The translations under genes and the position numbers were made by a program. From the NCBI GenBank assembly GCA_024227975.1, contig JAAETV010000672.1, forward strand, positions 1 through 24,993: 24,993 nucleotides of DNA, written 5' to 3'. Shown one piece after another: positions 1 through 7,650 of this stretch (the first letter of the stretch is position 1; every line of letters begins with the position of its first letter). The notes beneath the pieces are model-generated. The model made no database searches. It was not told the origin of the DNA and saw only the letters and a program-made list of their open reading frames with translations. The DNA is from Actinomycetes bacterium (GTDB lineage: Bacteria; Actinomycetota; Acidimicrobiia; Acidimicrobiales; SZUA-35).

Positions 1-249
1 CAGGACGATCTGGCGCCAGTCGTGGTCGCGCTCCTGAATGAACCAGAGCCGTTCATGACCCACCCTGCGTTCGGGACAGAGCCACCGGAGGGGGTTGACG
101 CCGCGGCCCTGATCCTGTTCTCCTGGCTCCATTACCTGCTTCCCCAGCTCCATTCGATGGTTCAGCACGGCACCGGCCGCTACTGGCTCGCCCGCAATGT
201 GCAACCGGTCATGGCTGTCCTACCCCGACCGGCTCCGATAAGCCGATGA
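1..249 (+). CDS. 3' end of an unrecognised protein (5' end outside window)
   Basis: The frame is open from the first base and ends at TGA 247-249, giving about 82 C-terminal residues. An internal GTG at 22 is available, but nothing shows it is the real start, so I treat the gene as entering from outside the window. The visible part has a modestly hydrophobic stretch (ALILFSWLHYLLPQL) and a proline- and arginine-rich tail, and I recognise no family. Its stop overlaps the next start as ATGA (246-249), the usual signature of translational coupling, so it probably belongs to the same operon as the membrane genes downstream and may act with them. Confidence 0.55.
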   Translation, partial: QDDLAPVVVALLNEPEPFMTHPAFGTEPPEGVDAAALILFSWLHYLLPQLHSMVQHGTGRYWLARNVQPVMAVLPRPAPISR

Positions 250-641
250 CCGGGCTGGGCCAACGCATCCGCCGGGGTTGGAGTCGCTCAGACTCCCTTG
301 GACGGCTGGTCATCATCGTGGTCGGCTCAGCCTTGCTCACTGTGGCCGCCATGGGAGCCAGGTTGGACACAGCCAGTGGGGTGCTCGCATTCGTTCACCT
401 CGGAGGGCTGGTCGGGGCTCCCCTGGGCTTGGTCCTTCTGCGCAAACTTCGCTCGGTACCCGTTGCCGTCGCCATCTCGATTGCGCTTTCAGCGGCCATG
501 ACAGCCCTGGCCGCTCAACTCTTGCTCTTGTTCGGGTTCACCGAGCGACCTCTGCTGATCGCAACCGCAACTGCCTACGGACTCATCGTCTCGGTCCTGG
601 TCTCAGATTCATCGAGGCCTTTTCGGCCGGCGCCTGGCTGA
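246..641 (+). CDS. Small four-helix integral membrane protein, unknown function
   Basis: This is a 131-residue protein starting at ATG 246, which overlaps the previous stop by 4 nt. After a basic N-terminus it shows four hydrophobic segments at about residues 21-41, 47-66, 70-97 and 101-120, then a short proline/arginine tail. Its stop overlaps the next start as TGATG (639-643), so translation of the two is probably coupled. No catalytic motif is visible. Because the next gene encodes a polytopic GT-C-like protein, this one may be a partner subunit, or it may be the N-terminal part of one ancestral protein that is now split. I cannot choose between these from the sequence alone. Confidence 0.7.
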   Translation: MTGLGQRIRRGWSRSDSLGRLVIIVVGSALLTVAAMGARLDTASGVLAFVHLGGLVGAPLGLVLLRKLRSVPVAVAISIALSAAMTALAAQLLLLFGFTERPLLIATATAYGLIVSVLVSDSSRPFRPAPG

Positions 642-2425
642 TGGCGGCGACGCGGGTCTTGTCTCTGGCCGCCATCCGGCGTCGATCCTTCGCCTTCGCA
701 GGGGTGTACACGGCCGCCCTGGTGGCCGCCTTCTTGGGGAGTCTGCGGGTCCGGCCATCCGATGTCGACGGGTATGGACTGGTCGCGGCCATGCCTGTCA
801 TGTATTGGGTCGGTGCCGCCCTGGCCATCGTCGCCAGCATCATGGTCGGGGTTGATGCGGCCAAGGGTGACCATGTTGTCGGCTTCCATATCCCGGTTCT
901 GTGGATCGGGATCTTGCACACCGCTCCTGCCTTTGCTGCTGACAACGCCCGGTTCGTGCCCGTCTATCAGAACCTGGGTCTCGTTCGCTCTCTCAGCGAG
1001 TCCTCGGGCGGAGACTCACTGCCCGAATCGGTGCAGGGGTGGCCCGGTTTCTACGGTTCGCTCGTGCCCGTCGTTGCCGGACTGAGCCCAACCATGCTCG
1101 ACGGCCTGCTCCGCCTCTGGCCCACCATCGTTACTGCCATCCTCGCTGTCCTGACCGGAGCCCTGGCCCGCAGGGCGTATCCGGCCAAGCCCCTCATTGC
1201 CCCCCTTTCTGCTCTGGTGTTGGTGGCCGGTTCATGGATGGGGCAGGACTACTTCTCGCCTTTGAGCGTGGCTCTCGTTGGCCCCTTGGCCATCATCGTC
1301 GTGTTGGAGAGCGGGCCCTTGCGGCCTCGCGGCTCATTGAGCTCGGTTACGCCCGCTCTGAGTCGTTTCGCCAGTGCCGGTGGCGACCGCTCCGAGGCCA
1401 ATTCGACGGCTTCCTACGTCGCCATGCTGATCATCGGCTTCGCCATCATCGTCTCTCACCCCGTCGCCCCACTGTTCGTCGTTGCCGCTCTCGTCATCCT
1501 CGGCCTGCACGGCCGCCGGGTGGCCTGGAGGCTGCTGTTGGCCATCACCATTGCCTACCTGTTGTGGAGCTTCATCGTGGCCGAGCCGTGGTGGTCGGTT
1601 CCCTTCGACAGCCTCGCCGTCAACTTGGGCGGCAACTGGCCAGAGGGGCTGACTCTCGCCGATGCTGGATCTGTATCGGCGTCAGCTGGTCATCAGTGGG
1701 TGACCAGGGTTCAGATCTGGCTCACGGTGGCAATAGTTGGCTCCATCTTGGTCCTGGGTGGGGTGATGGCCTCACATCCTCTGCGCCATCTGCGTCCGGC
1801 TCTTCCTCTGGCACCACTCGCTCTGGCTCCATTCGTCATGGCCGGGCTCGTTGGCTACGGGAGGGGTACCGTCATCAGCGTTGCGGCCTTTGCCCTTCCG
1901 ATGGCTTCAGTGTTGGTGGCCCGAGCCCTGTTGGCCATGCCCTCATCGTCAGTACCGGTGGCCGTCACGGTGGCCACCATCGTCATGGTGCCGCTGTTCC
2001 TAATGGCTCGATTCGGCAACGAGTCCTTCGAGATGGTCACCAACGCCGATCGTCACGCGGTCGATGTTGCCTATGCGGCGGCAACCAAGAGCTCACTCCT
2101 CGTGGCCGACAACCCCTTCCTACCGTGGGCTGATCGTTCGACGGCGGTCCGAGCCCACACCTACCTGCGGGCTGAGCCCACGACAGCCTGGGTCGATGCT
2201 CTGGTGGACGAGGCGGCTGGGAGCAACGCCGAGGAAGTGGTCGTGGTGTTGACCCCGAGCCAGTCGGCATGGCGGACCAACTTCGAGGGGCTTCCTTCCG
2301 GTTCGCTCGAGCAGATCGGTCGGTGGGCCAGTAGCCGTACTGGCGTACGGGTGTTGTCAAACCAGGACGGAGCCTGGGTGCTGGCCATCAAGGTTGACGA
2401 TGTAGTAGCAGGTGGGGGTGGGTGA
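641..2425 (+). CDS. Polytopic GT-C-like membrane glycosyltransferase
   Basis: This is a 594-residue protein starting at ATG 641 in a TGATG overlap with the upstream stop. The same frame is open further 5', but that part runs through the upstream gene and is not membrane-like, so 641 is the better start. It has roughly ten hydrophobic helices, a loop with GWPGFYG (about residues 133-139), and the motif SWMGQDYFSP (about 198-207). WxGQDYFSPQ-type motifs are characteristic of actinobacterial GT-C-fold envelope glycosyltransferases that use polyprenyl-phosphate sugars. The C-terminal ~120 residues look soluble and may be the extracytoplasmic part. A role in transferring a sugar during cell-envelope polysaccharide or glycoprotein synthesis is inferred. 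The donor and acceptor are unknown, and a polymerase-like role is possible. Confidence 0.65.
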   Translation: MAATRVLSLAAIRRRSFAFAGVYTAALVAAFLGSLRVRPSDVDGYGLVAAMPVMYWVGAALAIVASIMVGVDAAKGDHVVGFHIPVLWIGILHTAPAFAADNARFVPVYQNLGLVRSLSESSGGDSLPESVQGWPGFYGSLVPVVAGLSPTMLDGLLRLWPTIVTAILAVLTGALARRAYPAKPLIAPLSALVLVAGSWMGQDYFSPLSVALVGPLAIIVVLESGPLRPRGSLSSVTPALSRFASAGGDRSEANSTASYVAMLIIGFAIIVSHPVAPLFVVAALVILGLHGRRVAWRLLLAITIAYLLWSFIVAEPWWSVPFDSLAVNLGGNWPEGLTLADAGSVSASAGHQWVTRVQIWLTVAIVGSILVLGGVMASHPLRHLRPALPLAPLALAPFVMAGLVGYGRGTVISVAAFALPMASVLVARALLAMPSSSVPVAVTVATIVMVPLFLMARFGNESFEMVTNADRHAVDVAYAAATKSSLLVADNPFLPWADRSTAVRAHTYLRAEPTTAWVDALVDEAAGSNAEEVVVVLTPSQSAWRTNFEGLPSGSLEQIGRWASSRTGVRVLSNQDGAWVLAIKVDDVVAGGGG

Positions 2426-2432
2426 GGAAGAC

Positions 2433-2867
2433 ATGCGGGAAGCCCTGAGACAGATGCTTGGTCTCGCCCTGCTGGTAGTCCCCCTGGCCGCCATCCGATG
2501 GAACCTGGCGGGCGTGGCTCGCAAACGGCCGACCCTCCTTGCTCCTGAAGCCACCCGATCTCGCTGGCGACTGGAGATCTACTCCAGCCAGGAGGACATC
2601 GAGGTGGTGCTGTGCGACCCGGTCGATGTCCCGTTCCCGGTCAAACGGGTCCGCTCGACCAAGGCCGCCAAGGCCACGACCTCACCCGAGGTAGCGTGGA
2701 CCCTCCCTCTGGTCGAACTCGATATCGAGGTCGACGACCCCTTCAGCAATGCCTCGATAACCGGCCTCGTCGGGGTCGAGCACCGGGTTCGATTCGTGAC
2801 CGGCAACGAGGCCGTGATCGACATAGGGACCCGCCGCCTCCGGATCCGTCGGATCCGCTTCGACTAG
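2433..2867 (+). CDS. Small membrane-anchored protein, unknown function
   Basis: A 144-residue protein if ATG 2433 is used. GTG 2412, which would overlap the previous stop at 2425, is an alternative that adds seven residues. I prefer 2433 because GAGGA (2424-2428) lies just upstream of it. One hydrophobic segment (LGLALLVVPLAAIRW) near the N-terminus suggests a signal anchor. The rest is rich in short alternating valine/isoleucine and acidic stretches, as in a beta-sheet domain, and ends in a basic RRLRIRRIRFD tail. I recognise no family. It follows the GT-C gene at once and is probably the last gene of that operon; the next gene is convergent. Confidence 0.6.
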   Translation: MREALRQMLGLALLVVPLAAIRWNLAGVARKRPTLLAPEATRSRWRLEIYSSQEDIEVVLCDPVDVPFPVKRVRSTKAAKATTSPEVAWTLPLVELDIEVDDPFSNASITGLVGVEHRVRFVTGNEAVIDIGTRRLRIRRIRFD

Positions 2868-2970
2868 GCCCGTTGCCCCTCTGGGTTGCCGCAAACCGAG
2901 CGGTCCCTATTCGCTGAACCCCCTGGTGTCTCTGGCCGGCCAGCGGTGGCCCGAGGTTGTGCCCGATCGA

Positions 2971-3666
2971 CTAGCTGGTGTTGCCGGCCTCGACCAATTG
3001 AGCTAGATCCTTGGCCGAAATCTCGATGAAGGTCGCGGTCGCCGAGGCGAAACGACCACCAGGTCCGTGTCCCTCGGCCTGGACTGTGTGCTTGCGGCCC
3101 TCGGTCTTGGCTAGCCAGGCCTTGAACTCGAGAGCCTGACCGATTGGGGCCGGGGCCTCGAAGCGCACGGTCAGCGACCCGGTGAATGCCAACCCGTTTG
3201 CTCTGACCCGGAACACCGTTCCCATGACCTCGTCGAATGTGGCGGCCAGGGCCCCGCCGTGGACCCGATTGGGTGGCCCTTCGTAGGCCGAGCTGAAGGT
3301 AACGCGGCCGACAGCGGACTCACCCCTTCTGTAGTAGCGGACGCCCGCTGACAATGGACTCAGTCGGCCCCCGATGAACGACAGGGCATCGAAGGTCAGC
3401 TCACCCCCATCAGGTGGGGGAGGGGGCCACGATCCATTGGTCAGGAAGTACTCGATGCGCTGCTGGCCCGTGTAGCGGCCAGAGGCTTGGGTCTTGGTTC
3501 GAGCTGAGCACGCCTCGACCCTGGCTGCCAACGCCGACAGAGTGGCCGCTACCTCATCTGACAAGTCCAGGGGTACGTCATGGCTCAACAAGGCGTCGCT
3601 CAAACGGCGAACGCCCGCCGCCGCTTCGATCTCGGATGGGGGGAGCGGGGATGGGTCAGCGTTCAC
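2971..3666 (-). CDS. Hotdog-fold (PaaI-type) acyl-CoA thioesterase
   Basis: This 231-residue protein starts at GTG 3666. A PaaI/4HBT hotdog domain occupies about residues 115-222, with the signature NRVHGGALAATFDEVMG (HGG at 136-138, Asp145) that forms the thioester-binding site in the family. The N-terminal ~110 residues are extra compared with a minimal hotdog protein (about 140 residues). They include a helical region and a run of five prolines (81-85), an arrangement seen in some actinobacterial PaaI-like proteins. It probably hydrolyses an acyl-CoA to recover free CoA, consistent with the acyl-CoA genes around it. Its GTG overlaps the stop of the upstream cupin remnant by 4 nt, so it may originally have been the second gene of a two-gene operon. 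The substrate is unknown. Confidence 0.8.
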   Translation of the reverse strand: MNADPSPLPPSEIEAAAGVRRLSDALLSHDVPLDLSDEVAATLSALAARVEACSARTKTQASGRYTGQQRIEYFLTNGSWPPPPPDGGELTFDALSFIGGRLSPLSAGVRYYRRGESAVGRVTFSSAYEGPPNRVHGGALAATFDEVMGTVFRVRANGLAFTGSLTVRFEAPAPIGQALEFKAWLAKTEGRKHTVQAEGHGPGGRFASATATFIEISAKDLAQLVEAGNTS

Positions 3667-3797
3667 GTGGCCCTACCGGCATCGCTGGCAGGAGCATCGT
3701 CCAGGGGGATGAACAGGCAGGTGCGTGGCTCACCATTGACGCTGCGACTGATGTGGCCTTGGCCGTCGTCGCCGGTGTAGACCCTCACGAGCTCCAT
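3663..3797 (-). pseudogene. Internally deleted small cupin (44-codon remnant)
   Basis: From ATG 3797 the frame encodes 44 residues beginning MELVRVYTGDDGQ and continuing GHISRSVNGEPRTCLFIPL. From my knowledge of the family, small actinobacterial cupins begin with a (V/F)RxYTGxDGxSH segment and end with a TGxGHxxRxVxxEPRxSLFVPL segment, with about 60-70 residues of cupin barrel between. Here the head and tail are joined directly near 3756-3764, so the whole metal-binding core is missing while the reading frame is kept. The stop still overlaps the thioesterase GTG (3663-3666), so the peptide may survive because it couples translation. A TAGCTT box lies 7 nt upstream of the ATG. An upstream ATG at 3914 keeps the frame open but adds nothing family-like. 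Confidence 0.6.
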
Positions 3798-3804
3798 GAG
3801 TTGC

Positions 3805-3810
3805 AAGCTA
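3805..3810 (-). promoter_or_regulatory. Candidate -10 box of a leaderless promoter (cupin remnant and thioesterase)
   Basis: On the minus strand, TAGCTT is followed by 7 nt and then ATG 3797, with no Shine-Dalgarno sequence between. TANNNT placed 6-7 nt before the first base of the start codon is the usual actinobacterial leaderless arrangement. It would drive the remnant and, through the GTGA overlap, the thioesterase. No convincing -35 element was seen. Confidence 0.35.
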
Positions 3811-3929
3811 GCGACTGGTCTGAGGTGATACAGCATTGGCCTCAGCTTGCATCGGGCCGAAACAGCGTCGAGTATCGAGACGCCATCGCCTGTGCCAATA
3901 GGGCACCCTGACACCGAGAAGGAATGATC

Positions 3930-4757
3930 ATGGCTCGCTCATTCGATACTGGTTCCGACGACCTGACCTGTGAGATCGGAGACGATGGCGTAGCCGTCAT
4001 CACCATGGACCGCCCGGAACGTCGCAATGCCTTCAGCGACGGGATGTTGGCCGGACTGGCTGCCTCCCTGGATGAGGTGGAGACCGCCAACGACGTGCGC
4101 TGTGTCGTGTTGACCGGGGCTGGTGGTGCTTTCTGCGCCGGCGGCGACGTCAAAGGATTCGCTGAGAACGACTGGGCCGGGGGAGAGGGTACGCCATGGG
4201 ATGTTGGTGTCCACGAGCAGCGTCTCAACCACCGGGCCACCTCGGGCGCCTTGTTCTCCATGCCGAAGCCAACACTGGCTGCCCTCCCCGGCCCGGCGGC
4301 CGGAGCCGGGCTGTCTCTGGCCCTGGCTTGTGACATACGAGTCGCGGTCGACACCGCCGTCATCACCACCGCCTTCGCCCGAGTGGGTCTGGCCGGTGAC
4401 TATGGCGGCACCTGGTTCCTGACCCATCTCGTCGGCCCATCCAAAGCCAAGGAGCTGTACTTCCTCCCTGAGCGGATGACCATGGACACAGCCCTCGATC
4501 TCGGTCTGGTCAACAAGGTCGTGGGTCCCGCCGACTACGAAGCAGAGTGGCGCGACATGGCCACCCGTCTTGCCTCCGGTCCCCCGATTGCTCTCCGCTA
4601 CATGAAGGAGAACATCAACCGTTCAGCGGCAGGCGATCTGGCCACCTGCCTGGAGCTGGAGTCGACACACCATCGCCATACGGGACAGACCGAGGATCAC
4701 AAGGAGGCCTCCAGGGCCTTCGTCGAGAAGCGCGAGCCCGTCTTCAAGGGCCGCTGA
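3930..4757 (+). CDS. Enoyl-CoA hydratase/isomerase (crotonase), PaaG-type active site
   Basis: This is a 275-residue crotonase. I choose ATG 3930 over ATG 3924 because GAGAAGGA (3916-3923) ends 6 nt before 3930 but directly touches 3924. The oxyanion-hole segments are present: AFCAGGDVKGF and PAAGAGLSLALACDIRVA. The two glutamates of classical enoyl-CoA hydratase are replaced (GAGLSL instead of GGGCEL, and AFARVG instead of PEILLG). Instead an aspartate sits in GLAGDYGGTWFL, matching the position of the catalytic Asp in PaaG-type isomerases (IPDCGGTW in E. coli PaaG). Isomerisation of a double bond or an epoxide-type rearrangement is therefore more likely than simple hydration. The SnoaL-like gene follows after 13 nt, so they are probably co-transcribed. 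Confidence 0.85.
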   Translation: MARSFDTGSDDLTCEIGDDGVAVITMDRPERRNAFSDGMLAGLAASLDEVETANDVRCVVLTGAGGAFCAGGDVKGFAENDWAGGEGTPWDVGVHEQRLNHRATSGALFSMPKPTLAALPGPAAGAGLSLALACDIRVAVDTAVITTAFARVGLAGDYGGTWFLTHLVGPSKAKELYFLPERMTMDTALDLGLVNKVVGPADYEAEWRDMATRLASGPPIALRYMKENINRSAAGDLATCLELESTHHRHTGQTEDHKEASRAFVEKREPVFKGR

Positions 4758-4770
4758 GGAGGATACGGAT

Positions 4771-5154
4771 ATGTCACGACGAGATGAGCTGCTGGCCCTG
4801 ACCAATGGCTTCATGGAAGCTTTCAACGAGAATGACCTGGATCGGATGATGTCGTATTTCGCCCCCGACGGGGCCGTCTACGACGAGTTCAACGGCACCG
4901 CAAACCAGGGCGTCGACGCGATCCGGGCCGCCTTCGCCCCCCAGTTCGACGGGGCCTTCGGTGAGATGAAGTTCCTCGATGAGGACCTTTTCCTCGATCC
5001 CGAGGCCGACAAGGTCATGGTCTCTTGGCGCTGCACCCTGGAGGTCAAGGGTGAGCCGGTCGGCTGGCGCGGCCTCGATCTCCTCCATTGGGACGGCGAC
5101 AAGGTCACCCAGAAGATCACCTACGCCAAGGCCAAAGCTCCCCTCTTCAGCTGA
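4771..5154 (+). CDS. SnoaL-like / NTF2-fold protein
   Basis: This 127-residue protein starts at ATG 4771 with GAGGAGG (4756-4762) upstream. The pattern FMEAFNENDLDRMMSYFAPD, then the acidic segment AVYDEFNG, then a C-terminal beta-rich half ending WDGDKVTQKITYAKAKA, is typical of the SnoaL-like polyketide cyclase / NTF2 superfamily, and the length is normal. Members are small cone-shaped proteins that act as isomerases, hydratases or ligand-binding accessory proteins. Placed directly behind a PaaG-type crotonase, it may act on the same intermediate, but the reaction cannot be assigned. It faces the CoA-transferase operon convergently with only 21 nt between the stops. Confidence 0.75.
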   Translation: MSRRDELLALTNGFMEAFNENDLDRMMSYFAPDGAVYDEFNGTANQGVDAIRAAFAPQFDGAFGEMKFLDEDLFLDPEADKVMVSWRCTLEVKGEPVGWRGLDLLHWDGDKVTQKITYAKAKAPLFS

Positions 5155-5175
5155 TAGCTGGGGGACGGGGCGAAG

Positions 5176-7650
5176 CTAGAGCGACTGGCCGTCAGGGCCC
5201 AGATAGTCGAGGCTGAGGTGGCCATCGGCGTCCAGAGCTTCGTACTCCTCGGTCGAGAGGCCGAGGAGATCACCGAACACGGCCTCATTGTCGCCGCCGA
5301 GCACCGGGAGCTGGTTCCAGCGCAAGTCGGGTCCATCCCAATGCCAGATATGGGCTGGATGTAGGTGTTCGCCGGTCTCGGCATTGCCGTTCGGTCTGAA
5401 CATATGGCGGGCCCGCAGATGGGGATCGTCGAATGCCTCGAGCTCGTGGAGCACGGGAGCGGCGGGAACCCCCTGAGCCTGGCAGGCAAGGAAGACGTCG
5501 TTCGGTAGTTGGGTCTTGGTCCACCCAGCGATCGCCTCATCGAGCTCATCATGGTTGGCCCGACGTCCGCCTGTAGTGGCGAATCGCTCGTCATCGGCCC
5601 ATGAGGGATTCCCCAGAGCGCTCTTGAGCCCCTCCCACTCACCGTCGTCGCCGACCGAGATCACGGCCCAAGCATCATCGCCCTGGCACGGGTAGCAGCC
5701 TTGCGGGGCCCGGGTCGGGTGGCGATTTCCAATTGGGCCATGCTCGATCCCGGTCCGGTCAGCATCGATCAGCAGCTCACCGATGTGGTTCAGCATGTTT
5801 TCCGACTGGGCCACCTCGACCAACTCTCCTTGGCCGGTCAGCTCCCGTCGTCGGAGGGCAGCCAGCGCGGCGAAGGCCCCGGCCGAACCCGAGGCCGCAT
5901 CCATATGGAATACGGGCTCGTTCTCGCTCAGATCAGTGTCGGCGTAACCCCGGATCGCCCCCAACCCGCACAGGGCCTCGAAGTTGACACCGAACCCGAG
6001 GTATTCGCGGTATGGCCCGGTGAGGCCGACGGATGGCAAGCGGATGAGAATCAGCTCAGGATTGCGGGCGTGGAGGGTGTCCCAGTCGATACCGAGCTTG
6101 GACAGAAGATCGACCGAGTTGTTCTCGACCATCACGTCACACTGGTCGATGAGTTTCAGGAACGTCTCGCGACCGAGCTCCTTGCGCAGGTCGAGGGTGA
6201 CGCTTCGCTTGTTCCGAGCGTGGGCATTGAAGAGAGCCTTGCGATTCCACGGACGCTCACCGGGGTCACCATCGGGGTATCCACCGAAGATGCCCCCCAG
6301 ATCCGGCACCAACTCCTTCGGGGGGCGGGGCAGGACACCTCGGGTGGCCGACGGGAAGACGTAGGGGTTGTCGACCCTGATCACATCGGCCCCGAGGTCA
6401 CCCAGAATGCAGGTGGCGTATGGCCCGGCCCACACCACGGTCATGTCGAGCACTCGCACCCCGGCCAGGGGCAGATCCACATTGCTGACAGCGTCGCTGG
6501 TTGTCTCGGTGTCAGGGCTGCCCGCCCCACCATCAGTGGTAGTCCAGGTCTCACCATTGTGTTGGCCAAGGGTGGGAGCGGGGCGGTTGAGCTGCCAGCC
6601 CTCGTCCATCCTGATCGGGGCCCCGGCTTGGCGAAGCGATCCAGCGATCGGATGATCGACATCGGTGAAGAAGCCCCGTTCGGCGAAGTGCTCGTCACTG
6701 AGGAGATCGACGGGGCGATTGACGGCTGTAACCGGCCAGCCTGCGGGTTGGGCTTCTTCCATGGCCTCCTGGCGCCCGCGGGTCAAGGTCCAGGCCAGAA
6801 GGAGGGCATCGGCCTGGTCAGGCAGGTCAGGGTTGAAGATCCAGCCTGGATCGTCGTAGAGCGCCTTCATCTCCGGCTCTTCGAGAACGCTGAGCATCCG
6901 TGGGATCCAGTTCATCAGGGTCGACACCATGACATGGCCATCGGCTGAGGGGCGGCAGCCCCCGGGGAACGGGCTGACCGCATAGCCCCCGACGCGTTCG
7001 ACGTCCTCCCCCAGGTAGGCGGCGAAGAGGAGGTAGGTCATTCGGCGATCGATGGAGGCCACCTGGGTCTCGGTGTTGGCCAGATCGACATGGGTGCCCT
7101 GCCCCGACTGTGCTGCCATGGCCAGCCCGGCCAGGGCAGTCACCGCGGCCATGGTTCCGCACTGGTATTGGCCTATTGAGCCACCCATCTTGAGCGGTTC
7201 CCGTTCCGGGGCGCCTGAAGCCGACATCGGCCCGCCGTATGCGATATGGATGATCTCCTCCCCCTTGAACCCGGCATAGGGTCCGGTCAGGCCGAAGGCG
7301 GTTACCGTCACCACCACCAAGGCCGGGTAGCGGGACCGAAGCTGGGCCGGGTCGGGGGTCGGGTCGGACTGAATGACGACGTCGGCCTTGGCGATGAGGG
7401 CCTCGACCGCTGGGTCGTCGACGTTGGCCACGATTGAGCGCTTGTTCGTGTTGAGGTGGAGGAACATGGCGCTCTGCTCAGGATCCGATTCCTCGGTCGG
7501 GAACGGTCCCAGTCGGCGGCTGCGGTCCCCGTCCGGGGGCTCGACCTTGATCACGTCGGCCCCGAAGTCAGCCAAGAGCTTGCCGGCATACGGGCCGGCA
7601 ATCCCTTCAGCCAATTCGAGCACCCGTATTCCGGCCAGTGGCTGGCTCAT
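5176..7650 (-). CDS. Tandem-domain class III CoA-transferase (CaiB/BaiF family fusion, 824 aa)
   Basis: Two CaiB/BaiF-family domains are fused head to tail, about twice the usual ~400 residues. Domain 1 (about 3-365) begins PLAGIRVLELAEGIAGPYAG; domain 2 (about 393-824) begins PLAGVRVLDMTVVWAGPYAT. A Gly/Ser/Thr/Asp-rich linker lies at about 366-392. Both contain the GADVI(K/R)V motif and the GQGxxV(D/E) segment before the catalytic helix. At the position of the catalytic aspartate of formyl-CoA transferase both carry Glu (Glu194 in VDLANTE, Glu617 in VEVAQSE), a common family substitution. The family moves CoA between carboxylates, and some members are racemases. ATG 7650 overlaps the upstream stop as ATGA, and GGAGAG lies about 10 nt before it, so it is coupled to the 722-aa fusion. 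The substrate is unknown. Confidence 0.85.
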   Translation of the reverse strand: MSQPLAGIRVLELAEGIAGPYAGKLLADFGADVIKVEPPDGDRSRRLGPFPTEESDPEQSAMFLHLNTNKRSIVANVDDPAVEALIAKADVVIQSDPTPDPAQLRSRYPALVVVTVTAFGLTGPYAGFKGEEIIHIAYGGPMSASGAPEREPLKMGGSIGQYQCGTMAAVTALAGLAMAAQSGQGTHVDLANTETQVASIDRRMTYLLFAAYLGEDVERVGGYAVSPFPGGCRPSADGHVMVSTLMNWIPRMLSVLEEPEMKALYDDPGWIFNPDLPDQADALLLAWTLTRGRQEAMEEAQPAGWPVTAVNRPVDLLSDEHFAERGFFTDVDHPIAGSLRQAGAPIRMDEGWQLNRPAPTLGQHNGETWTTTDGGAGSPDTETTSDAVSNVDLPLAGVRVLDMTVVWAGPYATCILGDLGADVIRVDNPYVFPSATRGVLPRPPKELVPDLGGIFGGYPDGDPGERPWNRKALFNAHARNKRSVTLDLRKELGRETFLKLIDQCDVMVENNSVDLLSKLGIDWDTLHARNPELILIRLPSVGLTGPYREYLGFGVNFEALCGLGAIRGYADTDLSENEPVFHMDAASGSAGAFAALAALRRRELTGQGELVEVAQSENMLNHIGELLIDADRTGIEHGPIGNRHPTRAPQGCYPCQGDDAWAVISVGDDGEWEGLKSALGNPSWADDERFATTGGRRANHDELDEAIAGWTKTQLPNDVFLACQAQGVPAAPVLHELEAFDDPHLRARHMFRPNGNAETGEHLHPAHIWHWDGPDLRWNQLPVLGGDNEAVFGDLLGLSTEEYEALDADGHLSLDYLGPDGQSL

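Noticed and set aside
1039..2133. 364-codon plus-strand frame within the GT-C gene
   Set aside because: Arginine- and histidine-rich low-complexity product in a shifted phase; the membrane-protein frame has clear helices and a family motif.
2932..2943. Perfect 12-nt palindrome CTGGCCGGCCAG between convergent genes, considered as a terminator
   Set aside because: It has no loop of its own and no T-run on either side, so it is not a convincing intrinsic terminator; the 103-bp gap holds nothing else I can name.
5155..5178. TAGCT/AGCTA inverted repeat between the convergent SnoaL-like and CoA-transferase genes
   Set aside because: Only five base pairs around a 14-nt G-rich spacer, without a T-run; likely chance.
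5701..6948. 415-codon open frame on the plus strand opposite the 824-aa CoA-transferase fusion
   Set aside because: It is antisense to a well-supported gene, has no family-like motif, and is explained by high GC third-position bias. The same applies to long antisense frames at 9030-9851, 9848-10774, 12872-13759, 17451-18560 and 19924-20769.
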